Shown here: positions 8,349 to 17,153 of the stretch, in pieces
Layout of the letters: each line of letters opens with the position of its first letter
Numbering within the stretch: the stretch's first letter is position 1
Assembly (NCBI GenBank): GCA_029552945.1
Contig: JAKPDD010000008.1
Coordinates: 1 to 64,000, forward strand
Reading direction: 5' to 3'
Origin: Spirochaetota bacterium
Lineage (GTDB): Bacteria > Spirochaetota > GWB1-36-13 > JAKPDD01
DNA length: 64,000 bases
Position numbers and translations under genes: made by a program
Notes under the pieces: generated by a model
Seen by the model: the letters and a program-made list of their open reading frames with translations, nothing else
What the model was told of the DNA's origin: nothing
Database searches by the model: none

Positions 8349-9776
8349 TTGAAAATAAACTTTTGGAAGTTTGTACTATATTCAAGAAACCATAATATAT
8401 GGTTCTTTTTATTTGCAATGCTAATTCTGTTAAAAATACCAACAATATTTTACACTAATTATTATGATATATCTATTACAGAAACAGTATCATATCTATT
8501 AGACAACCCTGTAAGAAACATTTACGAACTTATAGTAAAACTTTCAATAGATAATGGCAGTTTCTTACTGTTAAGAATTATTAATATTTTACTTATCAGC
8601 CTTACATCAATCTTTGTATTCCTATTAACAAAAAAAATATATTCCTCAAGAGTAGGATTCATATCAACAATAATATATACTTTATCCTTATCATCTTTTG
8701 GACCATCATTTCTGGAGTTTAGTGAAGAAATTTTACTTTCCCCATTCTTTATGTTAGGTCTATACTCTTTCTACATGATAGAGTTTGAAGAAAAAAAAAT
8801 ATATATACTAACATTAACACTTTCAGTTATTTTTTCACTATTAATATCTTTTAAAGGTGTATACCTGATACTTGCAATTATATTCTATATACTTATTGCA
8901 AGGCCGTTCTGGGTATTTAGAAAAAACAGAGAAGATGTTTCAAAGTATTTTATTCTAATAATAGTTATAACACTTATGGGTTTAAGTTTTTTTATAATAG
9001 ACTGGGTTACTACAAATAAAGTAATGAATGAAAACTTTAAAAAAATAGTTTCTAACTATTACATAAACTATATAGAAAATAATTTATTACTCTTTATACC
9101 AAATTTTATTCATAAAATTTTAATTATATTTATATTCCACTCTATCTTATGGTTTTTTGGCATAAAAGGCATAATAAACTTTTTTAATGATAAGATAAAG
9201 AGAGCAAAAGAGTTTTACATTATATCTACAATAATATTTTTGGGTTTTACAGTCTTATTATCAGGGCTTGATATAAAACTTCAAAGTTTTATACCAATAT
9301 ACCCTGTAATTTCAATAATAGCAGGTTTTCAGATATTTGAGAATGTGAAACAACAAAAACTTAGAAAAACAATTATTACTCTAATACTTTTACCAGTAAT
9401 TTTCTTCTTTTTATGGAACACAAAAGAGATTTTTGTTAATAAGAATACTAACAAAATAAGTTATACATTTAACAAGATAATGGGAGAAAAGACAATAGAT
9501 ATAGAGAGAGTATCAGAATTAGAAGAAATAATCGATTTTATTAAAAGAGAGGAAGCAAGTGTATACTCTTATAATAGCTATCTAAAATATTTAGGGTACT
9601 CTGAAAAAGTTAAAATAAATTTTATTACAGATAAAAAAGAGATAGATCCTTTAAAGATCAAAACAATTATAATAAATACTCAAAATAAAGAAAAAGATAA
9701 TTTTGAAGAGGTCTTAAAAAATTATTTTTATGTAAAAAACATTGGTAACTTTCAGATATGGAAAATAAAAGAGTAA
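8349..9776 (+). CDS. Polytopic membrane protein, GT39/ArnT-like glycosyltransferase candidate
   Basis: 475-residue protein with about ten hydrophobic segments and a small C-terminal soluble part (about 375-475). This is the layout of GT-C fold lipid-linked sugar transferases (family 39, PMT_2/ArnT). An acidic loop after the first segment (YYDISITETVSYLL) sits where the catalytic Asp/Glu lies in that fold. Such enzymes move sugar from a polyprenyl phosphate carrier to lipid or protein outside the inner membrane. The start is TTG at 8349 with AAGGAG 6-8 bases upstream. It overlaps the next gene by 19 bases. The family call rests on topology and one motif, so other GT-C families are possible. 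Confidence 0.62.
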   Translation: MKINFWKFVLYSRNHNIWFFLFAMLILLKIPTIFYTNYYDISITETVSYLLDNPVRNIYELIVKLSIDNGSFLLLRIINILLISLTSIFVFLLTKKIYSSRVGFISTIIYTLSLSSFGPSFLEFSEEILLSPFFMLGLYSFYMIEFEEKKIYILTLTLSVIFSLLISFKGVYLILAIIFYILIARPFWVFRKNREDVSKYFILIIVITLMGLSFFIIDWVTTNKVMNENFKKIVSNYYINYIENNLLLFIPNFIHKILIIFIFHSILWFFGIKGIINFFNDKIKRAKEFYIISTIIFLGFTVLLSGLDIKLQSFIPIYPVISIIAGFQIFENVKQQKLRKTIITLILLPVIFFFLWNTKEIFVNKNTNKISYTFNKIMGEKTIDIERVSELEEIIDFIKREEASVYSYNSYLKYLGYSEKVKINFITDKKEIDPLKIKTIIINTQNKEKDNFEEVLKNYFYVKNIGNFQIWKIKE

Positions 9777-10279
9777 GAAAGTTCCAGGTACTTTTAATAG
9801 GAGACAGTGCTGAATTTGAGTACAATAATATTGTTGCATATGAGATAGGTGCCTTTATTGCAAAAAAGAATTGGGTTTTAATAACAGGTGGTAGAAGCGG
9901 AGTTATGAGGTCTGCCTGTAAAGGTGCTATAGATAACAATGGACTTACTGTATCAATAATACCTGATAGTAATATAGAAAGTTCAAATGAGTATTCATCA
10001 ATCGTAATAGCTACAGGTATAGGATTTGCAAGAAATTATACTAATGCTCTATCATGTGATATAGCTGTTGTTGTTGGAGGAGGTGCAGGAACATTATCTG
10101 AAATAACGTATCTGTGGCTTGCTGACAAACCTATAATAGCTTGTTCTTTTGTCCCGGGTGTATCAAAAGAATATGCAGGTAAAAACATAGATTACAGGAA
10201 AAACAGTCCAATAATAGATGCAAAAAATATTGATGAAGTATTTTACAATATGGAGCTTATTGCTCAAAAATTAATTTAA
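9758..10279 (+). CDS. SLOG/LOG-family nucleotide-binding protein (TIGR00725 type)
   Basis: 173-residue Rossmann-like protein of the SLOG superfamily. It has a glycine-rich phosphate loop (LITGGRSGVMRSACKGA) and a second loop with the nearby Glu (VVVGGGAGTLSEITYLW) typical of LOG/TIGR00725 proteins. Some relatives are phosphoribohydrolases for nucleotide-linked substrates; others sense nucleotides. It overlaps the end of the upstream membrane-protein gene by 19 bases and is followed 20 bases later by yqeK, so the three are co-transcribed. The substrate is unknown. Confidence 0.82.
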   Translation: MENKRVRKFQVLLIGDSAEFEYNNIVAYEIGAFIAKKNWVLITGGRSGVMRSACKGAIDNNGLTVSIIPDSNIESSNEYSSIVIATGIGFARNYTNALSCDIAVVVGGGAGTLSEITYLWLADKPIIACSFVPGVSKEYAGKNIDYRKNSPIIDAKNIDEVFYNMELIAQKLI

Positions 10280-10299
10280 ATAAAAAAGGTTTTAAATAT

Positions 10300-10893
10300 A
10301 TGATCGATGATATAAGAAAAAAAGCTGAAAGTTACCTTACTACAAAAAGACTTGTTCATACACTCTCTGTTGAAGAGACTGCTGTTAAAATAGCAAGTTT
10401 TTACAGTGTTGATGAAAATAAGGTAAGAATTGCAAGTATTCTTCATGATATTGCAAAAGATATACCAATTGAAAAGTCTTTAGAAATAGCAAAAGAATAT
10501 AATATAGATATTTCTGATATATTTATAAAAAATCCAGACTTAATTCATGCGTTTTTAGGAGCCATAATAGCAAAAAATGATTTTGGAATAGATGATCAAG
10601 AGATAATAGAAAGCATTAAATACCATACACTTGGAAAAGAAAATATGGGCCTTATATCGCTTATAGTTTATATTTCTGACTTTGTTGAACCTAATAAAAA
10701 AGTAAGTAATAAAATAAAAGAGATAATTGTAAAGGAAGCTATGTCAGGTTATATATACAGGGCTGCTTTTATGGTCTGTGTTGAAAAAATAAAATATGTA
10801 ATATCTGAAATGAAATACATGCACCCTGATACACTATTTTTTTACAACTTCCTCTGTGAAAATGAAAGGAAGTGTCTTTTGCCTAACTCATAA
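10300..10893 (+). CDS. yqeK: YqeK-type HD phosphohydrolase (symmetrical Ap4A hydrolase family)
   Basis: 197-residue HD-domain protein. The metal-binding residues are H20 (RLVHTLSVEETA), H49-D50 (SILHDIAKD), a further His (LIHAFLGA) and the late Asp in VYISDFVEP. This spacing is that of YqeK, which splits diadenosine tetraphosphate into two ADP. In Firmicutes yqeK lies between nadD and rsfS; neither is adjacent here. The last 52 bases overlap a small gene on the opposite strand. Confidence 0.88.
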   Translation: MIDDIRKKAESYLTTKRLVHTLSVEETAVKIASFYSVDENKVRIASILHDIAKDIPIEKSLEIAKEYNIDISDIFIKNPDLIHAFLGAIIAKNDFGIDDQEIIESIKYHTLGKENMGLISLIVYISDFVEPNKKVSNKIKEIIVKEAMSGYIYRAAFMVCVEKIKYVISEMKYMHPDTLFFYNFLCENERKCLLPNS

Positions 10894-11084
10894 CCAGATA
10901 TAAATAGTAAAGAATCTCTTTTATCAATCCCTCTCTTAATAAAATATTGAAGTTCTATTTTATTTATTTTTATTCCTAAGATTTCCTCAACTATTAATTT
11001 AATCTCATTATCATTCATTATTTCAAAACCATTTTTAATTATAATGTCAAAAATTCCATTTTTAAATATAAAATTTCTTTTCAT
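10842..11084 (-). CDS. Small protein of unknown function, weakly RadC N-terminus-like
   Basis: An 80-codon minus-strand frame inside an otherwise plus-strand run. AAAAGGA lies 6 bases before its ATG, which argues that it is translated. It ends 52 bases inside the 3' end of yqeK on the other strand. The pattern of short helices ending in SGYELGKRHF recalls the helix-hairpin-helix N-terminus of RadC proteins (which ends in ELGRR or similar), but no JAB metalloprotease domain follows. It could be a radC remnant, a small regulator, or chance. I do not recognise it with confidence. Confidence 0.5.
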   Translation of the reverse strand: MKRNFIFKNGIFDIIIKNGFEIMNDNEIKLIVEEILGIKINKIELQYFIKRGIDKRDSLLFISGYELGKRHFLSFSQRKL

Positions 11085-11191
11085 TTTATATCCTTTTGTT
11101 TTATTTTTTATTACTTAAACAAAATATTTTTTAATTTTATCTTTGTCTTAATAAATTTGTCTTAATAAAATTTTTTAAACAAGAAGGTTTT

Positions 11192-12364
11192 ATGAGCGAG
11201 AATATTTTTGCTATACTTGCTTTTTTTATATTCTTCTCAAAAATAATTTCTGACTTGTGTTACAGGATAAAAATACCACCTGTAATTGGGATGATATTAA
11301 TAGGTATTATCATTGGGCCAACAGGTTTCAATTTAATAAAAGACCATAATGACCTTGATAAACTAAGATTCTTTTCAAATATAGGAGTTGTACTTCTTCT
11401 TTTTATTGCAGGAATGGATACAGAAATAGAAATGATAAAAAGAGTTGGAAAAAACTCTTTTATAATCGCATTAGGTGGTGTAATTCTACCATTCTTAATG
11501 GGATCTGCTATTGTTTATCTATTTACACAAAATACTATTTTAAGCATAGTTATAGGTACAATATTAACCGCAACATCAGTTTCAATAACTGTTATGACAT
11601 TATTAAATATGAAAAAAATAAATACTATTGAAGGGAATACAATACTAAGTGCTGCTGTGATTGATGATATATTGGGTATAATAGTACTAAGTATAACTTT
11701 AAGTTTTATAGGTGGCAGTAATTTAACATTAACACTCGTATATATGATTATTTATATATTAGGTGCTATACTTATTGGTATTTTTATAATCCCTTATCTA
11801 CTTGATATTGCTGAAAAGTTTAAGTCTGAAAAAGCCATAATATCTGTAACCCTTTCACTACTTTTTATTTTTTCATGGGCTGCTGAAAAAACAGAACTTG
11901 CTGCAATAACAGGTGCATACATAGCAGGTCTTTTTGTTGGTAATACAAAGTTCAAATCAAAGATAGAAGAAGGTATAGCAACGATTGGAGATTCTATATT
12001 TATTTCTCTCTTTTTTGTGTATATTGGTCTTGAAACACACTTAGACATATCACACTTGGATCCAATTTTTTCTTTACTTTTAGTTGCTATTGCAGTAATA
12101 TCTAAAATAATAGGAAATGGAATTTTTGCCAAGTTTGTTGGTTTTGACACACCAAGATCACTTATAATAGGTGTGGGGATGGTTCCACGTGGTGAAGTTG
12201 CACTCGTTATTACATCAGTTGTAATGCATAAAGTACCTAATCTTATTCCTGAAACCTATTTTGCAAGCATAGTATTTATGATAATGGTAACATCTATAAT
12301 TACTCCAATATTAATAACTTTATCATATAAAAAAATAAAAGAAGGGGGTGTCCATGATAGTTAA
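11192..12364 (+). CDS. Cation:proton antiporter, CPA2 (KefB/NapA-like) membrane domain
   Basis: 390-residue protein with about 12 membrane segments and no C-terminal TrkA-N or USP domain. It has family landmarks: an N-terminal GMILIGIIIGPTGF loop, LLFIAGMDTEIE, the AVIDDILGIIVLSI segment with adjacent Asp residues in the ion-binding position (DD, as in electrogenic NhaA/NapA proteins), and ITGAYIAGLFVGN. Likely exchanges Na+ or K+ for protons at the inner membrane. The start ATG at 11192 is preceded by AAGAAGG. The next gene begins 11 bases before its stop, so expression is coupled to an EIIA-like regulator. Confidence 0.88.
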   Translation: MSENIFAILAFFIFFSKIISDLCYRIKIPPVIGMILIGIIIGPTGFNLIKDHNDLDKLRFFSNIGVVLLLFIAGMDTEIEMIKRVGKNSFIIALGGVILPFLMGSAIVYLFTQNTILSIVIGTILTATSVSITVMTLLNMKKINTIEGNTILSAAVIDDILGIIVLSITLSFIGGSNLTLTLVYMIIYILGAILIGIFIIPYLLDIAEKFKSEKAIISVTLSLLFIFSWAAEKTELAAITGAYIAGLFVGNTKFKSKIEEGIATIGDSIFISLFFVYIGLETHLDISHLDPIFSLLLVAIAVISKIIGNGIFAKFVGFDTPRSLIIGVGMVPRGEVALVITSVVMHKVPNLIPETYFASIVFMIMVTSIITPILITLSYKKIKEGGVHDS

Positions 12365-13169
12365 TATGATAAAAAAGAATAGAATTCTAATAAATCCAGA
12401 TATAGATTTTTATTCTATTATAAAAAAGTTCTTAACAGAAAGTTATAATGAAAATACAATCACTGATATAGAAATAGTATTTAATGATTTTCTCAAAAGA
12501 GAATCTGAAGGAAGTTTTGAACTATTACCTCATATAGTAATACCTCACCTAAGATCAAAAAATATAAAAGAACTTACACTATTTATAGCAGTAAGCAAAA
12601 AAGGGATACCTTACAAAAACGCAAAGTCTGGCAAAGTTAATATAATATTTTTTGTGCTTATCCCAGATGAAGACACTAACTATATAAAACTACTTGCTTC
12701 AATATCAAGATTCATTAAGAATGAAAGTTTTGTAAAAGAGCTTATAGATGCTAAACTATTTGATGATGTAGTATACACATTTAAAAAATATTCACTTGAT
12801 ATTATAAAAAAAGAGAAAAAAGGGGTAGAAAAATACCTTGTTATTCTCTCCTTAAATAAGAATGTTGACGATGTTTTTATTCCAACAACACTGGCTGAAG
12901 TTGGTGTATCACTATCTATAGCTTTTGATGGTAAAAATATGGGTAATATATCAACATTCCTACCTTTTCTTTCCTCATTTTTTATCAGTACAAAAATAAC
13001 AAAATACAATAAGACATATATAGGCATTACTGATGAACCTGAAGCAGGGGCTAAAATATATACAATCTTAAAAAATAATAAAATAGATATTGAAAAGAAC
13101 GGAGTAGGTTTCATTGCTACAATAAAAATAAATGAATGGTATGGCGGTTACAGTGGTATTGACTTTTAA
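12354..13169 (+). CDS. PTS EIIA type-2 (PtsN-like) domain protein, coupled to the antiporter
   Basis: 271 residues. The first half is a PTS IIA fructose/nitrogen-type domain with the phospho-histidine in LPHIVIPHLRS (H65 counting from this start). The second half (about 150-271) is a separate alpha/beta region I do not recognise. I chose the ATG at 12354 because GGGGG ends 5 bases upstream; an in-frame GTG at 12348 lies inside that Shine-Dalgarno site. No PTS permease, HPr or EI is in the window. The overlap with the antiporter suggests a regulatory role on ion transport, as PtsN controls potassium uptake in enteric bacteria. That role is inference. Confidence 0.78.
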   Translation: MIVNMIKKNRILINPDIDFYSIIKKFLTESYNENTITDIEIVFNDFLKRESEGSFELLPHIVIPHLRSKNIKELTLFIAVSKKGIPYKNAKSGKVNIIFFVLIPDEDTNYIKLLASISRFIKNESFVKELIDAKLFDDVVYTFKKYSLDIIKKEKKGVEKYLVILSLNKNVDDVFIPTTLAEVGVSLSIAFDGKNMGNISTFLPFLSSFFISTKITKYNKTYIGITDEPEAGAKIYTILKNNKIDIEKNGVGFIATIKINEWYGGYSGIDF

Positions 13170-13209
13170 TCTTTTAAACTTAGTAGTTTATAAATACGAT
13201 ATTTTATTT

Positions 13210-14649
13210 ATGTTAAATAAAATAGTAAAAAACAAAATAAAATTTTATAAAAAAATTTTTCTAATATTATTTATAACATCCATTTCTCTAATAAACGCAT
13301 ATGCTAAAGACATAAGTATAAAATTCAATATGACAGGTTTTATCAAACAGGAATATTTTACATACTTAAATGATACAATAAAATACTGGATTGAAACAAA
13401 TACAAAACTAAAATTAAGCCAGAGTTCTTTGACCAGCCTTGAAATAAATATAAAAAGAGTTACAAACTCATTTGTATTGGAAGCAACACTTAAAGAATCA
13501 AACAGTATAGTATCTCAGTACTATTCAAAATTCTATACATTAACAGATTTTTTTAACGCTCTTGATGATGTACTTTATAAGACATTTTACAATTCTACAC
13601 TTGATAAAAACATAACCTCTATTCAGACTGCTGATGTAATATTCCTTATAGACTCAACAAGTAGTATGAATGATGAGATAGAGTTCTTAAAAAGAAATAT
13701 AGAAAAATTACTTTTCAGAATAATATATAACCTAAAAAATTATAGAATAAGGTTTGGAATAAGTGATTATAGAGAATCAAGAGAATATAAAATAAAATTT
13801 AATAACTTAACTCAAAGGCTTGAACCCATAATAAAACATATACTTTCAACAAAACCAGCTGGTTATAACTCTGACCTATACTATGCTATGGATTATGTAC
13901 TAAAATATGGAGATTGGAAAGATAATAGATTTCTAATAGTTATAACTGACAGCATAAATATAGAAAAAGATAAACTCAAAGAAATTAAAAAAAGAGTTGA
14001 ATGTGCAAACATACAATTAATTTTTTTACTAGCTGATAGTATTAAGCCAATTCATAAAAAACTACTATTATCAGTATTCCCTAATAGTGTTTTCGATTTA
14101 ACTTATATTTTAACATTTTTAGATGATAAAATGAGCCTAAGGAATTTTATTTATAAAAATAAGTACATATATGAAATAAAAGAAAATGAGATTACTGACA
14201 TAACTCTTGGGAGAGAGGTTGAAACAATATCTACTGTACAAAACTTTCTTAACGAGAATTTTTTGGATATTAAAGAAATGAAAGAATTAAGGATAAACTT
14301 CGAGCAAGAAATTGATAAGATATTTACAAGATCAGAATCAAAAAAAATTATTTTTGAAGATGATGATGGAAAAATATTATTTGTACCATTAAAGGATAAA
14401 AAGCAAGTTGAATATTATAAAAAGAGACTTATAAAGAACAAAAAATATATTATTGGTGGCACTTTCCTGCAATATGAAGATAAAATAACTATACTCCCCT
14501 ATACTTTTAAAATACTTGAAAAAAAACCAGTTGAACCAATATATCAAAACTTCACAAAAATAGCAAAAGACCCAGTATTTTTTTATGATAAAGGTATTTT
14601 TGAACCATCATTTTGGGCAACAACACTGATATTCAAAGGAATAGAATAA
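13210..14649 (+). CDS. Secreted von Willebrand factor A domain protein
   Basis: From the ATG at 13210 the protein has 479 residues and begins with a signal peptide (FYKKIFLILFITSISLINAYA, cut after AYA). A vWA domain spans about 143-310 with the MIDAS motif DSTSSM beginning at residue 148 and a later LIVITDS strand. The remainder is unrecognised. The frame is open up to 13132, inside the preceding gene, but only the 13210 start puts the signal peptide at the terminus. It has no clear ribosome site, so re-initiation after the EIIA gene is possible. Likely periplasmic, binding a protein partner through a divalent metal. It is followed 3 bases later by the EndoQ-like gene. Confidence 0.8.
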   Translation: MLNKIVKNKIKFYKKIFLILFITSISLINAYAKDISIKFNMTGFIKQEYFTYLNDTIKYWIETNTKLKLSQSSLTSLEINIKRVTNSFVLEATLKESNSIVSQYYSKFYTLTDFFNALDDVLYKTFYNSTLDKNITSIQTADVIFLIDSTSSMNDEIEFLKRNIEKLLFRIIYNLKNYRIRFGISDYRESREYKIKFNNLTQRLEPIIKHILSTKPAGYNSDLYYAMDYVLKYGDWKDNRFLIVITDSINIEKDKLKEIKKRVECANIQLIFLLADSIKPIHKKLLLSVFPNSVFDLTYILTFLDDKMSLRNFIYKNKYIYEIKENEITDITLGREVETISTVQNFLNENFLDIKEMKELRINFEQEIDKIFTRSESKKIIFEDDDGKILFVPLKDKKQVEYYKKRLIKNKKYIIGGTFLQYEDKITILPYTFKILEKKPVEPIYQNFTKIAKDPVFFYDKGIFEPSFWATTLIFKGIE

Positions 14650-14652
14650 ATC

Positions 14653-15942
14653 ATGGAACTTATTCTTGATCTTCATTCCCATTCAGGGTATTCAGGTGGA
14701 GTTGGCAAAATAGATATGTATAAATTAAGTGACTCTATGAAAATCAAAGGTATAGATATATATGGTACAGGAGATATCCTACACCCACTATGGTCTTCAT
14801 ACTTGAGATTAAACTTAATTGAAGAATCAGACGGCATTTTTAAATTGAAAAAAGATATTAATAAATCTTTTTTTATACTTCAAAGTGAGTTTATAGCATC
14901 ATATCCCTATACCAAAAATAGTAAAAAGTCTTTTCACCTACTTATACTTTTTCCATCCTTTGATTCTGTATTATCTATAACAAAATTATTTGAAAAATGG
15001 GGTGTAAAAAATACAATAGGAAGACCATTTCTAGTGTGTTCAAGTAAAAAGGAACTTATACAAAGACTTTTTAGTATAAAGGAAGTTAACAGTTATATAG
15101 AGATAATCCCAGCACACATAATGACTCCTGAAGGTGTATTAGGAAGTAAAAGTCCTGTCTATTATATTGAAGAGGTTTTTGATGAGTTTAAGAAAAATAT
15201 ATATGCTATAGAAACAGGACTTTCAGCTGACCCTTTTATGCTTGAGGCAATACCTGAGTTATCAAATTTATCTTTTATTTCAAACTCTGATTCACATTCT
15301 GTATCCCCACTTAGAATAGGAAGAGAGTTTACCTGTATTAAAGTTGAAAAATTATCTTACAAAAACATAATAGATTCAATAAGAAACAATAATATACTAT
15401 ATACAGGTGAGTTCAATCCTATGGAAGGTAGATACTTTCTTACAGGTCACAGAGGAACAAGAAGTAAGCATAATGGTAAAAGTCTATTCTTTAATACATT
15501 TAAAAGGCCAAAAAAATGTAGTATATGTAACAAAGAGTTTCAAATGGGAGTTATTGAAAGAACAATTGATATTGCACTTCATCAAGGAATGAAAGAATTT
15601 GATTATACACCAAAAAGGAATTATATAAGTATAATACCATTAATAGAAATTATATCTATTGCAATTAATAAAAAGACAGACTCAAAAGAGGTATTGAATA
15701 TATACAGATCACTAATTGAAATATTTGGGAACGAGATAAATCTTTTCTCTGATAAAAAACATAGCATAAAAATAATTGAAAATATAAACATAGATGATAA
15801 AGTAAAAAAATGTTTAATAGATGTGCTTGAAAAAAAATTCACATATGATCCCCCTGGGTTTGATGGAGAGTATGGCAAACCTGTAATAGGGCAAAAAATA
15901 GAACTAAAAGATTTTATAAGGAGTTTTCTTGATAGACCTTAA
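14653..15942 (+). CDS. Endonuclease Q-like PHP-domain protein (TIGR00375 family)
   Basis: 429 residues with a PHP metal site at the N-terminus (LDLHSHSGYSGG), then GTGDILHPLW, a central IIPAHIMTPEGVLG and NSDSHSVSPLRIGRE, all typical of EndoQ. EndoQ nicks DNA 5' of deaminated bases (uracil, hypoxanthine) and is best known from Thermococcales and a few Bacillus. A C-terminal zinc-finger remnant CSIC is followed by EFQMGVIERTIDIA, as in that family. The region is followed by a helical tail. It overlaps the downstream histidine kinase gene by 14 bases. The catalytic metal residues appear intact; whether it acts in repair here is inferred. Confidence 0.82.
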   Translation: MELILDLHSHSGYSGGVGKIDMYKLSDSMKIKGIDIYGTGDILHPLWSSYLRLNLIEESDGIFKLKKDINKSFFILQSEFIASYPYTKNSKKSFHLLILFPSFDSVLSITKLFEKWGVKNTIGRPFLVCSSKKELIQRLFSIKEVNSYIEIIPAHIMTPEGVLGSKSPVYYIEEVFDEFKKNIYAIETGLSADPFMLEAIPELSNLSFISNSDSHSVSPLRIGREFTCIKVEKLSYKNIIDSIRNNNILYTGEFNPMEGRYFLTGHRGTRSKHNGKSLFFNTFKRPKKCSICNKEFQMGVIERTIDIALHQGMKEFDYTPKRNYISIIPLIEIISIAINKKTDSKEVLNIYRSLIEIFGNEINLFSDKKHSIKIIENINIDDKVKKCLIDVLEKKFTYDPPGFDGEYGKPVIGQKIELKDFIRSFLDRP

Positions 15943-17107
15943 ACTTTTTAAAAAGTTTATAGAAAGAGTTGATAAAATAGATACAGAACAGATAAAGATT
16001 TTTTTAAACGATTTTTATTGTAATATTTCAAACTTTCTTAGAGTATTAGACTTCAATAATGAAGGTTTTATCATATTTGATACAGAAGGCATAGTAAAAT
16101 ATGCTAATATAACTGCTGCTGAAGTACTAAAGTTTGAAACTCCAGAAGAACTTATTGATAAGTCTATCCAAGAAGTAATATACAACAAAGATATAAAATA
16201 TTACCTTATAAACAAGATAAAAAAACAGGAACCAATAATAGAAGAAGAGCATATAATGGGTGTTCCCCATATAAGAGTAATGAGAACAAATCTTATCCCA
16301 ATAAGAGATAATACTAATAAAGTAATACTTTTTTTGTTTAGATTTGTTGATATTACCAGAAAAAAAATGGAGGAGATAAAAAACAGGCGTCAGGATAATA
16401 TAGAATCAATGAAACACCTTGCCTCAGGATTAGCCCATGAAATAAAAAATCCATTAGCATCAATAACTATTCACCTTGACCTTATATTAAGATATATATC
16501 AAAATTAGAGATAGAAAATATTAAAAAAGATATATATGAAATTGTCAACATATTAAAAGATGAAGTTCAAAGATTAAACTCAATAGTCCAAGACTTTCTC
16601 TCATCTATAAGACCAATAAGCCTTGACCTTACAAAAGTCGATATTATTGAACTTATTAAAGATGTAATAAAGTTTTTAAGCTATGAACTTGAAGAAAAAA
16701 AGATAACAATAGAATTTTCACCTGAGGATAATCTTCCACCAGTTTTAGGTGACCAAAAATATCTTAGGGTTGTCTTTCTTAATCTTATAAAAAATGCTAT
16801 GGAAGCATTTGACAACGTAAAAAGGGATAAAAAATTAATAACAATAAAAATGTTTGAAAATCACCCATATATAGAAATAATAATAAAAGATAATGGCAAA
16901 GGGATTGAACCTAAAAATATTGAAAAAATTTTTACCCCCTATTTTACAACAAAAGAAACTGGCAATGGTATAGGTCTTACACTTGTACACAAAATAATCA
17001 GTGAACATCATGGTAATATAAGAGTTGAAAGTGAAGTTAATGTCGGTACAACATTTTACATAATCTTGCCATCTTATAAAGGTGAAAGTAAAAAATATCT
17101 GCCTTAA
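15929..17107 (+). CDS. PAS-domain sensor histidine kinase (NtrB-like), orphan
   Basis: 392-residue kinase with no membrane segment. An N-terminal PAS domain (about 40-150, GFIIFDTEGIVKYAN) is followed by a dimerisation helix with the phospho-His in LAHEIKNPL, then ATPase boxes NLIKNAMEA, DNGKGI, FTPYFTTKETGNGIGL. The start is TTG at 15929, with AAGGAG 5 bases upstream, inside the EndoQ-like gene. No response regulator is adjacent, so its partner is encoded elsewhere. Soluble PAS kinases of this kind usually sense an internal cue such as redox state or nitrogen status, but the signal here is unknown. Confidence 0.92.
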   Translation: MIDLKLFKKFIERVDKIDTEQIKIFLNDFYCNISNFLRVLDFNNEGFIIFDTEGIVKYANITAAEVLKFETPEELIDKSIQEVIYNKDIKYYLINKIKKQEPIIEEEHIMGVPHIRVMRTNLIPIRDNTNKVILFLFRFVDITRKKMEEIKNRRQDNIESMKHLASGLAHEIKNPLASITIHLDLILRYISKLEIENIKKDIYEIVNILKDEVQRLNSIVQDFLSSIRPISLDLTKVDIIELIKDVIKFLSYELEEKKITIEFSPEDNLPPVLGDQKYLRVVFLNLIKNAMEAFDNVKRDKKLITIKMFENHPYIEIIIKDNGKGIEPKNIEKIFTPYFTTKETGNGIGLTLVHKIISEHHGNIRVESEVNVGTTFYIILPSYKGESKKYLP

Positions 17108-17153
17108 GATTATTAAATTTTTATATTCAAAATCTTATTTGGCGGTTATCAAT

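Noticed and set aside
17082-17153. Upstream ATG for MurE
   Set aside because: Adds 24 residues unlike any MurE and overlaps the kinase gene.
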